A stretch of 64,000 bases of DNA from Pestalotiopsis fici W106-1 (GCF_000516985.1 NW_006917093.1:62001-126000), one strand, 5' to 3'; positions 1 to 11,359 are shown, counted from the stretch's first letter. Numbers and translations are program-made. Notes: generated by a model not told the origin, from the letters alone.

Positions 1-117
1 TACTTGGGCTCAGTCTTGACACGGTCCGCCCTGCCGGATTTTGGAGAATCCAGGGTCCAACAGAAGAAAACAATGGTGACGAATCGACAAGGACGTCCTT
101 GCTGGCAAGGGGTCCAG

Positions 118-126
118 CATAAAAGC
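118..126 (+). promoter_or_regulatory. Possible TATA-like element of the exopolygalacturonase gene
   Basis: The sequence cataaaagc lies about 100 bp before the chosen ATG at 225, a plausible distance for a fungal TATA element. This is position and sequence only; no transcript evidence. Confidence 0.35.
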
Positions 127-224
127 TCGAGCATGTTCCGACCTCGTTTGCCCCTTTTCTCGTTCTGCCCTTGATATCGGAAAGAAGAGTTCTGTTACAA
201 CTAGACTTTCTGCATTGGTTCATA

Positions 225-1732
225 ATGCGCTCCTTTTCTCTCTTTGTGTCCTTGTCGGCAGCCGCTGGCGCTCTCGCTGCTTTTGGAGAGCTCCCGGCCA
301 ATGTTCCACGAAATGTCGACGAATTTCGAGACAAGCATCCCTACAAGCCATCCCCAGGGTGTGGCGGCGGTGACCGTCCCATTGTCACTATCCGCGACTC
401 CAAGAATGATACGGATGATGTCGCCGACGAGTTTTACGCCGGTCTACAAGAGGCCAACAATGGCGGAACCCTCCAGCTCGAAAAGGACAAGCTATACATA
501 ATTGGCAAACCCCTCGACCTGACCTTTTTGAATAATGTGCAAGTTCAATGGGACGGTGAGGTCAAGTTTACCAATGACACTCCTTACTGGCAGGCCAATG
601 CCTTTGCACATCCGTTCCAGAACTCGCTCATGTTTTGGAAGTGGGGAGGCAAGGACGTCAAGATCTTTGGTGAGGGCGTGCTCAATGGCAATGGCCAACG
701 ATGGTGGAACGAATTTGCGGGTCTCGAGATCTTGGACCCAGACAATGAATACCTCCGACCCATTCTGTTTTACGCCGAGAATGCGACCAACTTTGCCATG
801 GAAGGCATTCACGAAAAAGACTCTCCCTGCTGGACCAATTTCATCGTCACCTCTCAGGGCGTTTCATTCAAAAACGTCATTGTGACTGCCGAGTCCAACA
901 ACGCTTCTGCCCTCCCAAAGAATACCGACTTTTTCGACTCTCTAAACGTTGTCGACTTGACTGTAGAACAAGTATGGGTCAACATTGGCGACGATTGCTT
1001 CTCGCCCAAGTCCAACGCCACCAATATTCACGTCGACACCATGTACTGCAACGGTAAGCATATCCTCTGTTGACTGTAACTCGCGGCAACGACACTAACA
1101 GGTCAATAGGAACTCACGGCCAGTCAATGGGATCTGTTGGTCAGTACGAGGGTGAATACAGCTTTATTCAAGACGTTGTCATTGAAAATGTGTGGCTACT
1201 CAACGGTCAACACGGCGCACGCATCAAGACTTGGGCCGGCCCAGACGTTGGCTACGGTTTTGTCAACAACATTACCTTTCGGAATTTCTGGCAGGCAAAC
1301 AATGAGTACTCGGCCTTTCTTGACTCGTGCTACTTTAACGTGAGTACTCCTGACGTTTAGACTCTGGCACAACTGTCAATCTAACTTGTGAATCAACAGA
1401 TCAATGCCTCAACCTGCGCTGCCTACCCATCGCAAATGAACATTACCAACGTTCTCTTTGAAAACTTTTCGGGCTACACGTCTGGCAAATACGGCACGGC
1501 AGTAGCGTCTCTGACCTGCTCGACGAACCCGAATGCAGTGTGTGACAATATCCAATTCAAAAACTTCAACATCACGTCCCCATGCGGTGACGCTGTCATA
1601 ATATGTGATGGTATCAAGGGAGGGCTTGGCGACGACTATCCCTGCGTCTCCAAGAACACCACAGAGGCCACCGCCGCACTCGCCGCCACGTGCTCTGTGC
1701 CTCTGGCCACGAGCACTGTTACCCCATGGTAG
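225..1732 (+). CDS. Secreted exopolygalacturonase, glycoside hydrolase family 28
   Basis: Exons 225-1053, 1110-1339 and 1400-1732 encode 463 aa; both introns are GT-AG and restore GH28 motifs across the joins. The enzyme should hydrolyse alpha-1,4-galacturonan outside the cell. Residues 1-18 form a signal peptide (MRSFSLFVSLSAAAGALA); this ATG was preferred because the upstream frame only adds sequence before it. Conserved GH28 residues are visible: NTD (Asp235), GDDC (Asp256/257), THG (His279, created across intron 1) and RIK (Arg314-Lys316). The motif reads NTDFFD rather than the NTDG common in endo-enzymes. With the GDDCFSPK context this fits the exo-acting fungal branch, which I infer rather than prove. 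Many N-glycosylation sequons are present. The protein has normal length and no breaks. Confidence 0.9.
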
Positions 1733-1950
1733 AATGACCGGACCAGAAAAAGATTCATGTCATGTTGGCACCATTTGGAGAGAAAATCTAGAAATGGATA
1801 TTACTTTTATACTTTCGTTGTATATATTCGACAATTCTTAATGAATAATGATCAAATACATTTCTTCCTTTCCGGGACATGTGGAATCATTCTTCCGAAA
1901 AGAAATTCAGGTCGCGAAAGTCGGGTTCCTCTTCAGCCCGTCGACAATAC

Positions 1951-2754
1951 TCAAGGCTTCAAATCAACATAGATCTTGACCATATCCTGTTTGGCCGGAT
2001 AGAATGGATAACTCGTATTGCCGTTTTCATCCTTGAGAGCATAATCGCTATTCAGCTCGGAAACACGGTGTCCGACGAAAGGGCTAGGTGGCTTGCCCCA
2101 GACGTGGGAAACCGCATCGTGGGCTGTTTCTATCTGTATTCCCCGAAAACCCTCGCTAGCAGCCTTGTGCATCATGTAGCGGGCAAGGATCTTCATGAAG
2201 CCGTGACTCTCCTCGTCAAGCTTGGTTGCCGTGGCGTTTCGCATCAAGACCTGACCAGGCACTTTCGGCTGCCACGAGTCTGGATCCCTCGGGTCTCTCT
2301 CTGCAAGCACGGCGTACATGACGCCAAAGGGCGGCAGGGTTGCAATCAAAGGCTCGATACGGGCATGGTCCAGCTTGTTGAACCCATCATATGCTAGAGC
2401 CACAGAGACGAGTGGAAAGTCCATTTGCTCGAGCAACTCATCTTCTTCCACATTTTCGTTTTTCAAATCCCAATACAGCCTTCCACCTGTAGCTGCAGAC
2501 TCGGGCTTCTTGTAGACATATTCCTTGTCAATTATGCCTAGGGAAAGGCCAGACTCGAGCTGGTGTCTGACCAAGTAATCAATGGCGTGATAAGTCTCGT
2601 AGAGGCGATGTGTCTTATTCTCGGGGTATACAATTGCCCAGATTGGCGACCCGAATACATTACTATGCATTATCAAGGCCTTGCACCAGTCTAGATGCTC
2701 CATACCGAGAGTCCGGATTTCATAGCGAGGCGGTAATCCAGTGTCAACCGTCAT
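1951..2754 (-). CDS. GNAT-like acetyltransferase domain protein, function unknown
   Basis: Single exon of 267 aa starting at the ATG at 2754. No signal peptide or membrane segment is visible. The layout resembles a fungal family annotated as GNAT-like: an N-terminal YEIRTLGMEHLDWCKAL stretch, a central region on FPLVSVALAYDG, then MHKAASEGFRGIQIE and a C-terminal PFYPAKQDMVKIYVDL. The FRGIQIE segment probably corresponds to the helix and strand near the acyl-CoA site, but I cannot point to a classical Q/RxxGxG/A pyrophosphate loop, so catalysis is uncertain. It converges with the exopolygalacturonase gene, whose stop is only about 220 bp away. The substrate cannot be told from sequence. Confidence 0.65.
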   Translation of the reverse strand: MTVDTGLPPRYEIRTLGMEHLDWCKALIMHSNVFGSPIWAIVYPENKTHRLYETYHAIDYLVRHQLESGLSLGIIDKEYVYKKPESAATGGRLYWDLKNENVEEDELLEQMDFPLVSVALAYDGFNKLDHARIEPLIATLPPFGVMYAVLAERDPRDPDSWQPKVPGQVLMRNATATKLDEESHGFMKILARYMMHKAASEGFRGIQIETAHDAVSHVWGKPPSPFVGHRVSELNSDYALKDENGNTSYPFYPAKQDMVKIYVDLKP

Positions 2755-3692
2755 TGTTTCCGAGATGCTTCAAAGTCTACTTTTTGATGTGATTCAGAGA
2801 TAATTTGAAGTTTGGGAGTGAGCTGACGAGGTTGCTATCATGGCGCTTATATACACAGCAGCCGTCCAAAGGTCGGGAAATTTCACCTCACATGTCAAGA
2901 TTTACGCCGTCAAAAGAAATCAGCTGTCGGCGTCGCCTTGATTTACGGTACAGTGATTCAAAATCTGACGTGATCAACATGATATCAGAGATTCCGAGCA
3001 TCTGTATTAGGGGAGTCCTCAATTCCACGTCAGCCCGCCAAAGCATGATATAAGGTTCACTTGGACACGGCACTACTGCTATAGCAGTATCATCAGATCT
3101 TGTAGTTCCGCCAGTATCAGCTATGCATTGGCAGAATTAGTAGTATATCACCAGTAATAATTGCGTCTCTCTGTGCTAGTATTGAGTCTGCGGTATAAGC
3201 AGTAATTTTTGGCTCCTAACAGCAGCTTCAACCATAATATTATAGTATCAAGAACATTCCCCTAGTCACATGTCAAGATGCCCGTTGGAAACTGCTGGCT
3301 GCCAAATGGCAAACTACATGGCAATATTGGTGAACCGAAGAATGAGAGTCAAAGAAGAGGCCAGCGCGCATAACGCTGTTTGACTGACCAGTGATGCGTT
3401 GCGTGAGAAAGGGTGGCAAAGTTGGGATGTAGAAATTGGCCCATGAAAAAGTGAGTGAGGTTGGGGAGGGTACAAATTGAAGACGTATGCAAATTAGCAT
3501 GATGGTAGCGAAAGAACACACTCGATTTGATTGTCTTGTCATTAGATCATGGTGCATCAAAGAGCGTTATTGGGTGTAGAGGATTGCGAATATTGTCACC
3601 CCGAGTATCGTGAGCATTCGACATTGCAAATTCTGCGTATGGAGCCGTCTATAAAGGTAATAAGCTGACGAGAGCATAATCGCAAGTCAGTC
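2755..3692. other. Intergenic region with one perfect palindrome
   Basis: No convincing gene. It holds the 5' region of the GNAT-like gene and the 3' region of the glucoamylase gene. Positions 3074-3089 are a perfect 16-bp palindrome (TACTGCTATAGCAGTA), followed by more loosely related cagtatca copies. A 95-codon minus-strand frame at 3273-3560 has no recognisable features. Confidence 0.6.
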
Positions 3693-5712
3693 TCAACATC
3701 CACCACTGCTGCCAACAGACCCGGTCCATGCATCATTGGTCTCTGCCCGAATAGCTTCAACGTCATTCTCATCGCACTCTGGCACCAAAAGTGTCCTATT
3801 TACCGTCTCAAATATCCATGGCTGATCACAGTCTTCCTGCCGCGCGTACCCGTAATTGATATACTCTCCTGCCGTCAGGGCGATTGGTGCATACCACAGC
3901 GGCCGTTCAGAGGTATAATTAGAAGAGAGAAGAGGTTGCGCATTATCAACATCCCAGGCACCCAGATCAGAAGTATTGCCCACCAGGTACACGTTTTCTC
4001 CAAAATAGGTCGAGGCATTTACTGCAAACTGCACATAGGATGTACAGGATGTAGAGACATTTGGCGCACCAGCCGCAAACGCAGGGACATAGACGCCCTT
4101 GATCGAGGAAGCCGAGCACTCGGAGGGCAAATCTGCCAATGTGGATTGCTCCCAGCTTGGAGGATACTGTCCCGCGCGGCGTTCTGCCATGGTGACAAAG
4201 GCGGCATACGACCAAGTCAAATCATAGGCCGAAAGAGGATTTCCGGGTGCCGTCTTGTTGAATTGCTCGGATAGAGAACCATTTACTGGTGTATATTGTT
4301 CTACAACAGAGACAAAGCTGTCCGCATAGGCTCGAACTGCCTCGATGATTTGGGAGAACCCCGAGCATGTGCTGTTGGCCGAATAAGTCTTGAGCTTTGC
4401 ATCTGGAAAGATGTCTGCAAAGAAAGCCAAAGAAATGTCGTCGATAGTGATGGCGCCCTGCTTGGTCCACTGTGCAATGGCGTCGTATAGATATTCGGCA
4501 GCTCCAGATGTTATGAGATACCTAGAACGACTATTAGTGATGAGTTCTTGCTCTTCTAAATCTGACTTGCCATGGGTTTCCACCATAGTATATATCTTCA
4601 GTGTAACGTCCGAGTGCGATCCCGGAATCAGTTGCAATTCCCTGATTGATGGGATACAGGGATTCATTGCGAAAGCCGTCCACAAAGGCTTTAAAGTTGG
4701 ACAAACCCCGGCTGCTACACGGCTGAACAGTTCCACTGTCGCAGCTCGCATTAACATCAAAGATTGCAATGGATCCTAGAATGGTGTTGGCATCTAGGCC
4801 ATTTCTCACCGTGTTGGTATTGATGTTGCCAATGAAGAAATCGCCATTCCAGAAACTCTGGAGAAAGCAGAGCACCTCGGGGGCCTGGTCGCATCCGGTA
4901 CAATTTACACCGAGGGTGCTCGCAAGAGTAGCGCCCTCCACCAAGGCTCGATATTGGTTTTGAATAGTGAAGAAACTGGACCCAGACACCTCTTCCCACA
5001 AATCAAAGCCAGTAGAGTTCCTGAATACGTGAACATGGATTCGATGCAACTCTCAAGTGAGACATACCAGTATTGCCCGACATAGGACAAGTCGTTGGAA
5101 ATAATGGGCCATACGACCGACTTGGCTCGTCCGGCTTGGCCAGCTGCCACCAGCCAGTTGCTGTACGTGATCAATGCAATCGCACGCAAGGCTGGACCGT
5201 CTCGCTGAGGTCTCCCCCAATTTCCATTGTAGCGGGTGCCGTCAACATTATACTTTGGTTCTCCGAGGCCCTTGCCAGAGGGCAAAAGTGTGCCAGACGG
5301 GTTCGTCACTGTTTGGAGGACGGCTTGTGCATGCAGGTAATCCTCAATATGTGTCTGGAGGTATGTTGCGCCAAGAAGGAACTCATCAACGACCATTTTG
5401 AGAGTCAATGCCGAGTCTCTTGTCCACGTGTAAAAGTCTGTGTGACAGTCAGTATCCATGACCGAAAGAGCAAAGCATCAACCTACAGTCCGGGTTGGCC
5501 TTGGAAGGACTAGCGACCACATATCCGGCAGCGGCGCCGACAGCAAGAGAGCCATTAGCTCCAATGTTATTCAGGACACCTTGGAGGGCAATTGATCTCT
5601 CTACAGTCACAAAGGCGTCAAGATCGACGGAGCTCGCTCGCTCTGTTGGGACAACCGAGGCCAGTGCGCTCAGAGAAACAACAGCCGCAAATGTGAAAGT
5701 GAGCAACATCAT
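3693..5712 (-). CDS. Secreted glucoamylase, GH15 with C-terminal CBM20
   Basis: Exons (minus) 5712-5487, 5437-5068, 5020-4571 and 4521-3693 give 624 aa. The enzyme releases glucose from starch ends outside the cell. Residues 1 to about 20 are a signal peptide; the second Met at 5709 is an equally good start. GH15 motifs: SPSKANPDYFYTWTRDSA (Tyr76 codon split by intron 1), GRPQRDGPALRA, TGFDLWEEVSGSSFF with the presumed catalytic acid Glu209, and NGSLSEQF with the presumed base Glu434. CBM20 spans about 505-610 (YFGENVYLVGN, LGAWD, PLWYAPI). The Ser/Thr-rich linker of the Aspergillus enzyme is almost missing here. Introns 1 and 2 are GT-AG; intron 3 (4522-4570, 49 bp) works only as a GC-AG intron, donor GCAAGT, which restores GGNPWYLITS. 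A TATA-like box lies at 5790-5800. Confidence 0.93.
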
Positions 5713-6560
5713 CTCGTGGTACAGACGCAAGCTATCTTGGCAATAACTCGGCAGAAGTCTTGCGCTTCTCTTTGCTGCGCAGTTGGCCTCTCTTATACCC
5801 AATCCCGCTGCCTTGTGAGCTGGGACCTTGAACAACTAGTCTCGGTCGTTCTCTGACGAGTATTTGCATGATGAATGGAAGCGAGTGCCGTGGCGTCGGA
5901 GATCCACTGCTAATAATGTCACCACGACATGCCATTCTATGCGCTTCTCATTATAATGATCCATGAACTCCGCCAAAGAAAGCGGGCCGATTTGGGGAAC
6001 CATGGGGAACAGGCCAAAGGACGGCCGCGTCGGCGCGGGGTAACATGGATTCGTCGAGAGCCAAGACTTGCAATTGTCCTTCTTATATCACTTTCTGTAT
6101 TCACCTGTTCAATGAATGTTAATTGCAAACAATGTCTCAGTATTATATTCTATTGGAATTTGCGAATCAAATCTTTTAAAAAATTTATTTCAAATTTTGG
6201 CGCGTGGCATTTCAAAACATGTGCTTGGTCTTGGTCATGTTTTCCATCACGGGTTCCTGGCTTCAAAAGGCAATCCCCAAGATTTGGTCGCCCATCCTTG
6301 CTAAAGGGGCGTTCGGGGCCTTTGTAGAATTTGGTGCGTTTAGGCCGGTCCATCGCGAATGCCTCCAATCGGTAACAGTACCGGGTGCCAGGTTTATGCA
6401 AATGCACCGACGTCACGCCGGTACAAGATTGGCTCGTTATATTCATGGGTCGTGTTTGCGCATAGGTAAAGCATTCCCCAAATAAGGATATTGGCAATGG
6501 GCCAAATGAATTTAAATTATCTTGTCATTATATTATACTAGGCTTTCGTGCATCTTGAAA
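5713..6560. other. Intergenic region: glucoamylase promoter and GT31 3' flank
   Basis: No gene seen. The 150 bp next to 5712 are the glucoamylase promoter and leader. An AT-rich stretch at about 6100-6200 separates the two genes, which are transcribed in the same direction. Confidence 0.6.
5790..5800 (-). promoter_or_regulatory. TATA-like box of the glucoamylase gene
   Basis: On the minus strand this reads GGGTATAAGAG, about 80 bp upstream of the start codon at 5712. Confidence 0.5.
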
Positions 6561-8216
6561 CTATGGCTCCCATATGAGCATAATCATGGAATCCTCATCG
6601 CTGGAACTGTCTTGGGAGTGCACAGTATCGTCTGGCATCCAGTCATTCTCGTCGCCGTAGCTCATGGGACTTCCCCTACGCTTGACGTATGCTTGCCAGA
6701 CCTCGCCATCCTCGCCCATGCGCGCATCCAGCAACCTCCAGGTGCGCTTGACGCCCGTCCAGCTTACAACTTTGCGCTGTTTCACACCTCCACCCTCGAC
6801 AGGCTCGATGACTATACGGGCAGCCGTTTTTACCTCTCGCTCCTTGTCCCGGCCCTGCTGCGTCACCAATCGTGAGGTTCGCGGCATCGGTACAACCTCT
6901 ACTCCGTCTGGATAGTGCGAGATTGTATGTCCGTTGACCAGAATCCACGAGTCACGAAAGAAGAAACGTTGTAAAAAGCAGTCCTCGCCGCACAGGCCCG
7001 CCACCATGTGCGCTTTCCACGCCTCGAATCGATGCCGATGTTTGTAATGATGCAGAGCCAGGGGCTGTACGCCACCTTCGAAACCGGTTCTCAGGCCATG
7101 ATAGTCATCCTCGGGCACATAAAATGACGGCAGAACGTGCATGTCCTCATCCGTGTGCTGAGAAATACATTTATAGATGTGCTCGTCCCAGTACGCATCC
7201 CCGCGCGGTTTCAACTCTCCCTCGAGACTAGAGTCGCTTTCTTGCAGACACGGTAGCTGGCCCAGATCGTTTGCCATGCGGTTGTTGAAGAAAACGGCAC
7301 CTCCGCCATACGTCAGAGTAATGTTGTTTTCGACGGTCCAGTCGGCACGCTCGCTCGGCATGCCTAGGTAGACTTTTTCGCTCGAGCTGAATTTGGCCAA
7401 TCTGCCGAGAAGCTTACCAAGAGACGGGAAAAAGACGTCATCGTCCACGAGCGCCAGGAAGCTCTTTGTCTCCCCCTCCCTGGAAAGCTCATCTTTGCGG
7501 CGCGAAATCATGTGCATGAGCTCGATATAGCGCGAGGTCACATCGGAATTCTCATTCGCGGCTAGGACCACGGCGTCGATACCCAGCTCCCTCAGTTTGG
7601 CACTCAGGTAGCTGACTTCAGCATTGGTCGCACGATGAAGCGTGAGAACAAGGCTTGCCCCATTGGTGCGACCCTTGCCATCCGTGAGCCACCTCGCCCA
7701 GTCGCGTAAGAGTGCGTCGTCGGCATATGTGAGGCGGCCATACGAAGATGAGATACCAAAGATGAGGGACGATACGTCCAAGTTGTCGGGTGTAGGAGAT
7801 CGCTGCATGGCGAGGTGTATCGCTTTCTCGGCATGCAAATGTAGCCTTTCCTCCTCTGGTCGAACGCGTTGGAAATCTCGTGCCATGAACTTTAGACCCG
7901 TGTCTGTCATGCTGTTTCTCACATTTGATTTATATGAAGTGCGTAGCCTTCTCGCATACCACGCCATGTCTTCCGACAGCCCATACTGGCTAACAAGATC
8001 CTTTAGGTACGACGCCTCGTCCGTCACCAAGACTTCATTCAAGGTCTCATTGAGCCACGTTCCCGCCGTCTTGCCATCGGTATAGTCGTAGATGCTCGGA
8101 GGCCGCGGTGGCGGCCGGTGGTAGCGGACAGCAGACAACAAAACACAAATTATTATAAATGTAACAAAAAAGTGAAGCCACCTAACCCTTCCAGAGACGT
8201 ATACAGGACGAAACAT
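6561..8216 (-). CDS. Glycosyltransferase family 31-like type II membrane protein
   Basis: Single exon, 551 aa from the ATG at 8216. The N-terminus is a short cytoplasmic basic stretch, one hydrophobic anchor at about residues 13-31 (WLHFFVTFIIICVLL) and a proline-rich stem (RYHRPPPRPP), the usual layout of a Golgi type II transferase. A DDD metal/sugar-nucleotide motif lies at residues 258-260 within LALVDDDVFFPSLGKLL. It is followed by YGGGAVFFNN and a DEHIYKC segment, matching Fringe-like fungal GT31 proteins. The C-terminal 70 residues are charged and probably disordered. The product is probably a Golgi enzyme acting on glycoproteins or glycolipids; donor and acceptor are unknown. Confidence 0.75.
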   Translation of the reverse strand: MFRPVYVSGRVRWLHFFVTFIIICVLLSAVRYHRPPPRPPSIYDYTDGKTAGTWLNETLNEVLVTDEASYLKDLVSQYGLSEDMAWYARRLRTSYKSNVRNSMTDTGLKFMARDFQRVRPEEERLHLHAEKAIHLAMQRSPTPDNLDVSSLIFGISSSYGRLTYADDALLRDWARWLTDGKGRTNGASLVLTLHRATNAEVSYLSAKLRELGIDAVVLAANENSDVTSRYIELMHMISRRKDELSREGETKSFLALVDDDVFFPSLGKLLGRLAKFSSSEKVYLGMPSERADWTVENNITLTYGGGAVFFNNRMANDLGQLPCLQESDSSLEGELKPRGDAYWDEHIYKCISQHTDEDMHVLPSFYVPEDDYHGLRTGFEGGVQPLALHHYKHRHRFEAWKAHMVAGLCGEDCFLQRFFFRDSWILVNGHTISHYPDGVEVVPMPRTSRLVTQQGRDKEREVKTAARIVIEPVEGGGVKQRKVVSWTGVKRTWRLLDARMGEDGEVWQAYVKRRGSPMSYGDENDWMPDDTVHSQDSSSDEDSMIMLIWEP

Positions 8217-9457
8217 GTTGGGTGCCTGGTTGCGCAGAAGAACCAAAAACGAGTGTCAAATGGCGCACTATAAATCGTATGAATGTTGTGAATATAGTCG
8301 TGATATTATCGCGAGAATCAAAATTGGTTCAAATAGAAGATGGAAGCGAGCGACGGCGTGTTTAGTCCAAGATAAATTCGGTCCGGCAACGACGGAGGAA
8401 TGAAATCTGAAGAACCAGCGACCGTTGAGATCAGGCTTGCCAGATTGAGGAAAGAAGCGGCAGGTTGGAGCATGTGGTCTCAGTTTTCCAGTCGCCCTGC
8501 GTGTCCGATAGAGTTCTCGACGGCAGACGCGCGACTAAAGCAAGTCGGATTGAATTATCGGGGACCTCATGACGAATGACTGAAAGTATGAAGAGCCATT
8601 AGAGTCTGTTGAGTTGCTTGCAAACACATGAATTGAATTGCAGGAGGGGAAGAAAAGAGACAAAATTGGCCAAGAAGAATTCTTTCACCGTGGAAACAAT
8701 TTGGAGTATGGGTAGGTAGTTGGTAATGACGCCTTGGACCTCCGTATCACACCTACCCATTTCAGCAAGATAACAAACCTTGCAATCGGCCGGCAACCAA
8801 GTCCGGGGTAGAGAATACAAATTGGGTTTGGCTGGGAAGGGAAGCGAGGGGAGGGGAGGGGGATTTGGGGCATGAGAGATGGGGGATGAATTGATCAATC
8901 AAGTTTCATACCATGTACTAGTCTGGTTCATTTTTTGAGAACCATGTAATATGAATGCATACCCAAGCAGATACGTAGAGGCTTTTCGCGGAGCAGCATG
9001 GTTTTAACCGGCCCCAATTCGGACTTGATTGGTTCTTGCTGCGATCTATCTCGGAAACCTTGATATCATCCCTGATAAGTTTTCTCTATCCCTCCCCGCT
9101 CGCCCACCATTAAGATCAGATCTAGGTACTTTGTGTGTAGGAAGATATTTCCACGTGTAAAAACAAGACAAAAGCCCGTCAGACTAATTGGGAGCAACTA
9201 TTAGAGGTAAGGATACAACTGCTCCCAGGAGCTCCACAGCAGATAAATGCCATTGATTATAACCGGTGGATGATGCCAATCCATCCCGCTCATCTACTAA
9301 TAAATCCGAATAGCGCAATATTGGATCCCAAAACTGAAGCAAAAGGCCGTACAAAATTTCATGACGGCTTGTCATGGATGAAAGACCCTTTCAAATCCTT
9401 CATGTTTTCGGCAGGCTCGGACCGCAAATAGTAGGTACACACGTGATGACTAATGAC
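8217..9457. other. Intergenic region without a recognisable gene
   Basis: Lies between two minus-strand genes: the GT31 promoter side and the SLATT gene 3' side. A G-rich tract (about 8846-8882) reads as repeated ggggag/ggggg units. The short frames present have no domain signature. Confidence 0.55.
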
Positions 9458-10384
9458 TCAGTGCTTCACATCAGTCGCTGCAGGCTTGGATGCAATGGGA
9501 ACGCCCTTGGATGATGCAGTCGGTGCAGCCGGCACGTAGGAAGCCGGTATATTGTCCTGCACAGACTGCCGGGCGCTTGCAAACTTATCAAAGCAATGTG
9601 CCATGACCTCCACTATGGAGTCTTCGACAGGCACAAGCCGCGTGTCAACAATCTCCTTGAGATAGTCCTCGATTTTGGCGAATTCGTTTCGATTCGAACG
9701 GTATCGGTCCGGCAGCCCAGAATTGTGCATAAGGGCAAGGATTCCAGAGACAAGTGTGTTGACGCCTGCAATAGTAGTAATGACAACACTATCGTTTGAC
9801 GATGAAGAGCCGACGGCCGTAAGGACTGCATTGAGGGCGAGTTGGAGTATCATCAATATCCAGCTATATGTGCAACATGTCAGTCTGATCGTAATTTATC
9901 TTGAGGTTGCGAGACTTGGACTTACACAATGGTCGAGATAATGTGGAACGAGTAAGTGAATTTGGCCTTTTCCCAAAGAACATCTTGATAAAGGCCATCT
10001 GGAAATCCTCTCGGTGGCCAGTACCTGCCAGTGATACTTGTCAGCAACAATCCTCACAGACATGGCCTGTACATCTAGAATGATGCATTTCGAGGCATGA
10101 ACCAGTTTAGATACTCACCAAGCAGTCGGACGGATGACTGTCGTACTCTCATTGTCCTTCATCACCCCAACCCCGTGGCAGAACTGTACCCACTCCTGTT
10201 GGGTCATGGTGCGATATTGTTTTTCGGGTTTCTGAGCCACAGGCGAAGAAGTCGGAGAGGGCGTAACAGCCGCGGCCATGTGTAGGTGTCGAGGAAGCTG
10301 GGGGGCTTCGTTGCTAGACCTGTCTAGTTCCAAGCCTGGCAGTTTTGGAGCCTTTTCAGGCTTGGGAAAGATTGTGGTCGTCAT
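9458..10384 (-). CDS. SLATT-domain (fungal type) two-TM membrane protein
   Basis: Exons (minus) 10384-10119, 10024-9926 and 9863-9458 give 256 aa; both introns are GT-AG and the joins restore TAWYWPPRGFPDGLYQDVLWEKA and TIVWILMILQ. The first 90 residues are hydrophilic and Pro-rich. Two hydrophobic helices follow, around HIISTIVWILMILQLAL and VVITTIAGVNTLVSGILALM, then a helix with DYLKEIVDTRL. This is the fungal SLATT domain (SMODS- and SLOG-associating 2TM effector). Family knowledge: in bacteria SLATT proteins are predicted pore-forming effectors of nucleotide-signal defence systems; in fungi they occur alone and their role is unknown. No nucleotide-sensor partner was recognised beside it. 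The start ATG was chosen because no clear upstream coding sequence joins it. Confidence 0.85.
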
Positions 10385-11359
10385 GGTCTGCAAGGTCAGA
10401 CCACAAGGTCGGCAAACTGTGAAGCTTTGCCTCCAAAACTGGCCAATTTGAGAAGCCAAAGAACCAAATGGGCAGAGAGGAGCACAACAAGCAAGAAATA
10501 TCCGGTATTCGCCGCCAAGTCCAAGAATGGCAAAATAGAGTCGAGACAAGATGGTGTTTCTGGGCGCAGAGCTGGAACCTGAAAAAAGGTGGTCGCAGAA
10601 ATTACACGAGCACATCGCGGGATGCGCCTACCGCAAGAGCTCAACGAAGTATTAAAGTCTCCTGCTCCTTGAATTACCTGACTTGGGATATCATCCATGG
10701 GAGGAAGGCATTAGTCACCCATTACCACTGCTAGAAACTAGAAAATATTTCCCAGGAGACGAGAAGGATTCATTGCGCCTTACACTCACAAACCACATGC
10801 CAGGCTGCGAGCAGCACTGTCGTGCATCATGGCCAATGTCGAATACAGCTTCCACCAACGCCTCATAACTCGAAATATTGACAATTTCCCCTCCAAGTCC
10901 TGAGATCAAGGAGGTTTTTATTGGGCATGTTATTTTCCATGTGTGAGTTTGCAAGTGTTTATTTCAAGCAGTTTCTCCGTATGAGCATGGGCAGTAGTCA
11001 TGTGTTCATGGTTCAATATTTGTGTCTTTAATCTGATATTGTAAGATACCCTCTGTAGCACTTTGATTTGGCTGAATCTCCAAATGCCCAATAGTACCTT
11101 GTAAGGTACAGACCAGGTAGGTAGGTGTATACCTAGCAGCTACCGGTTCGGTGGACCCACTAAATCAGTGCAGAGATGCCGGAACTGTAGCGATTGGACG
11201 GCGCTATAAACCCAACTTTAGAGCACTTATGGGGCCTTTGACCGCCCGGCAGAACCAGTTATTTTTTCGAAATCGCAAAGAGAGCTTTAGCATTGCCTCG
11301 CGATCACCTCGGACTGTGCGATCACACAAGACTAGCTCTTGATCTACAACACGTCTTGA
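10385..11359. other. Divergent promoter region between the SLATT gene and TRM1
   Basis: About 975 bp between divergently transcribed genes, no gene seen. It contains a TAGGTA-rich motif at 11115-11134 (aggtaggtaggtgtatacct), of the same type as motifs near 34.8, 42.1-42.7 and 57.9 kb. Confidence 0.6.
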
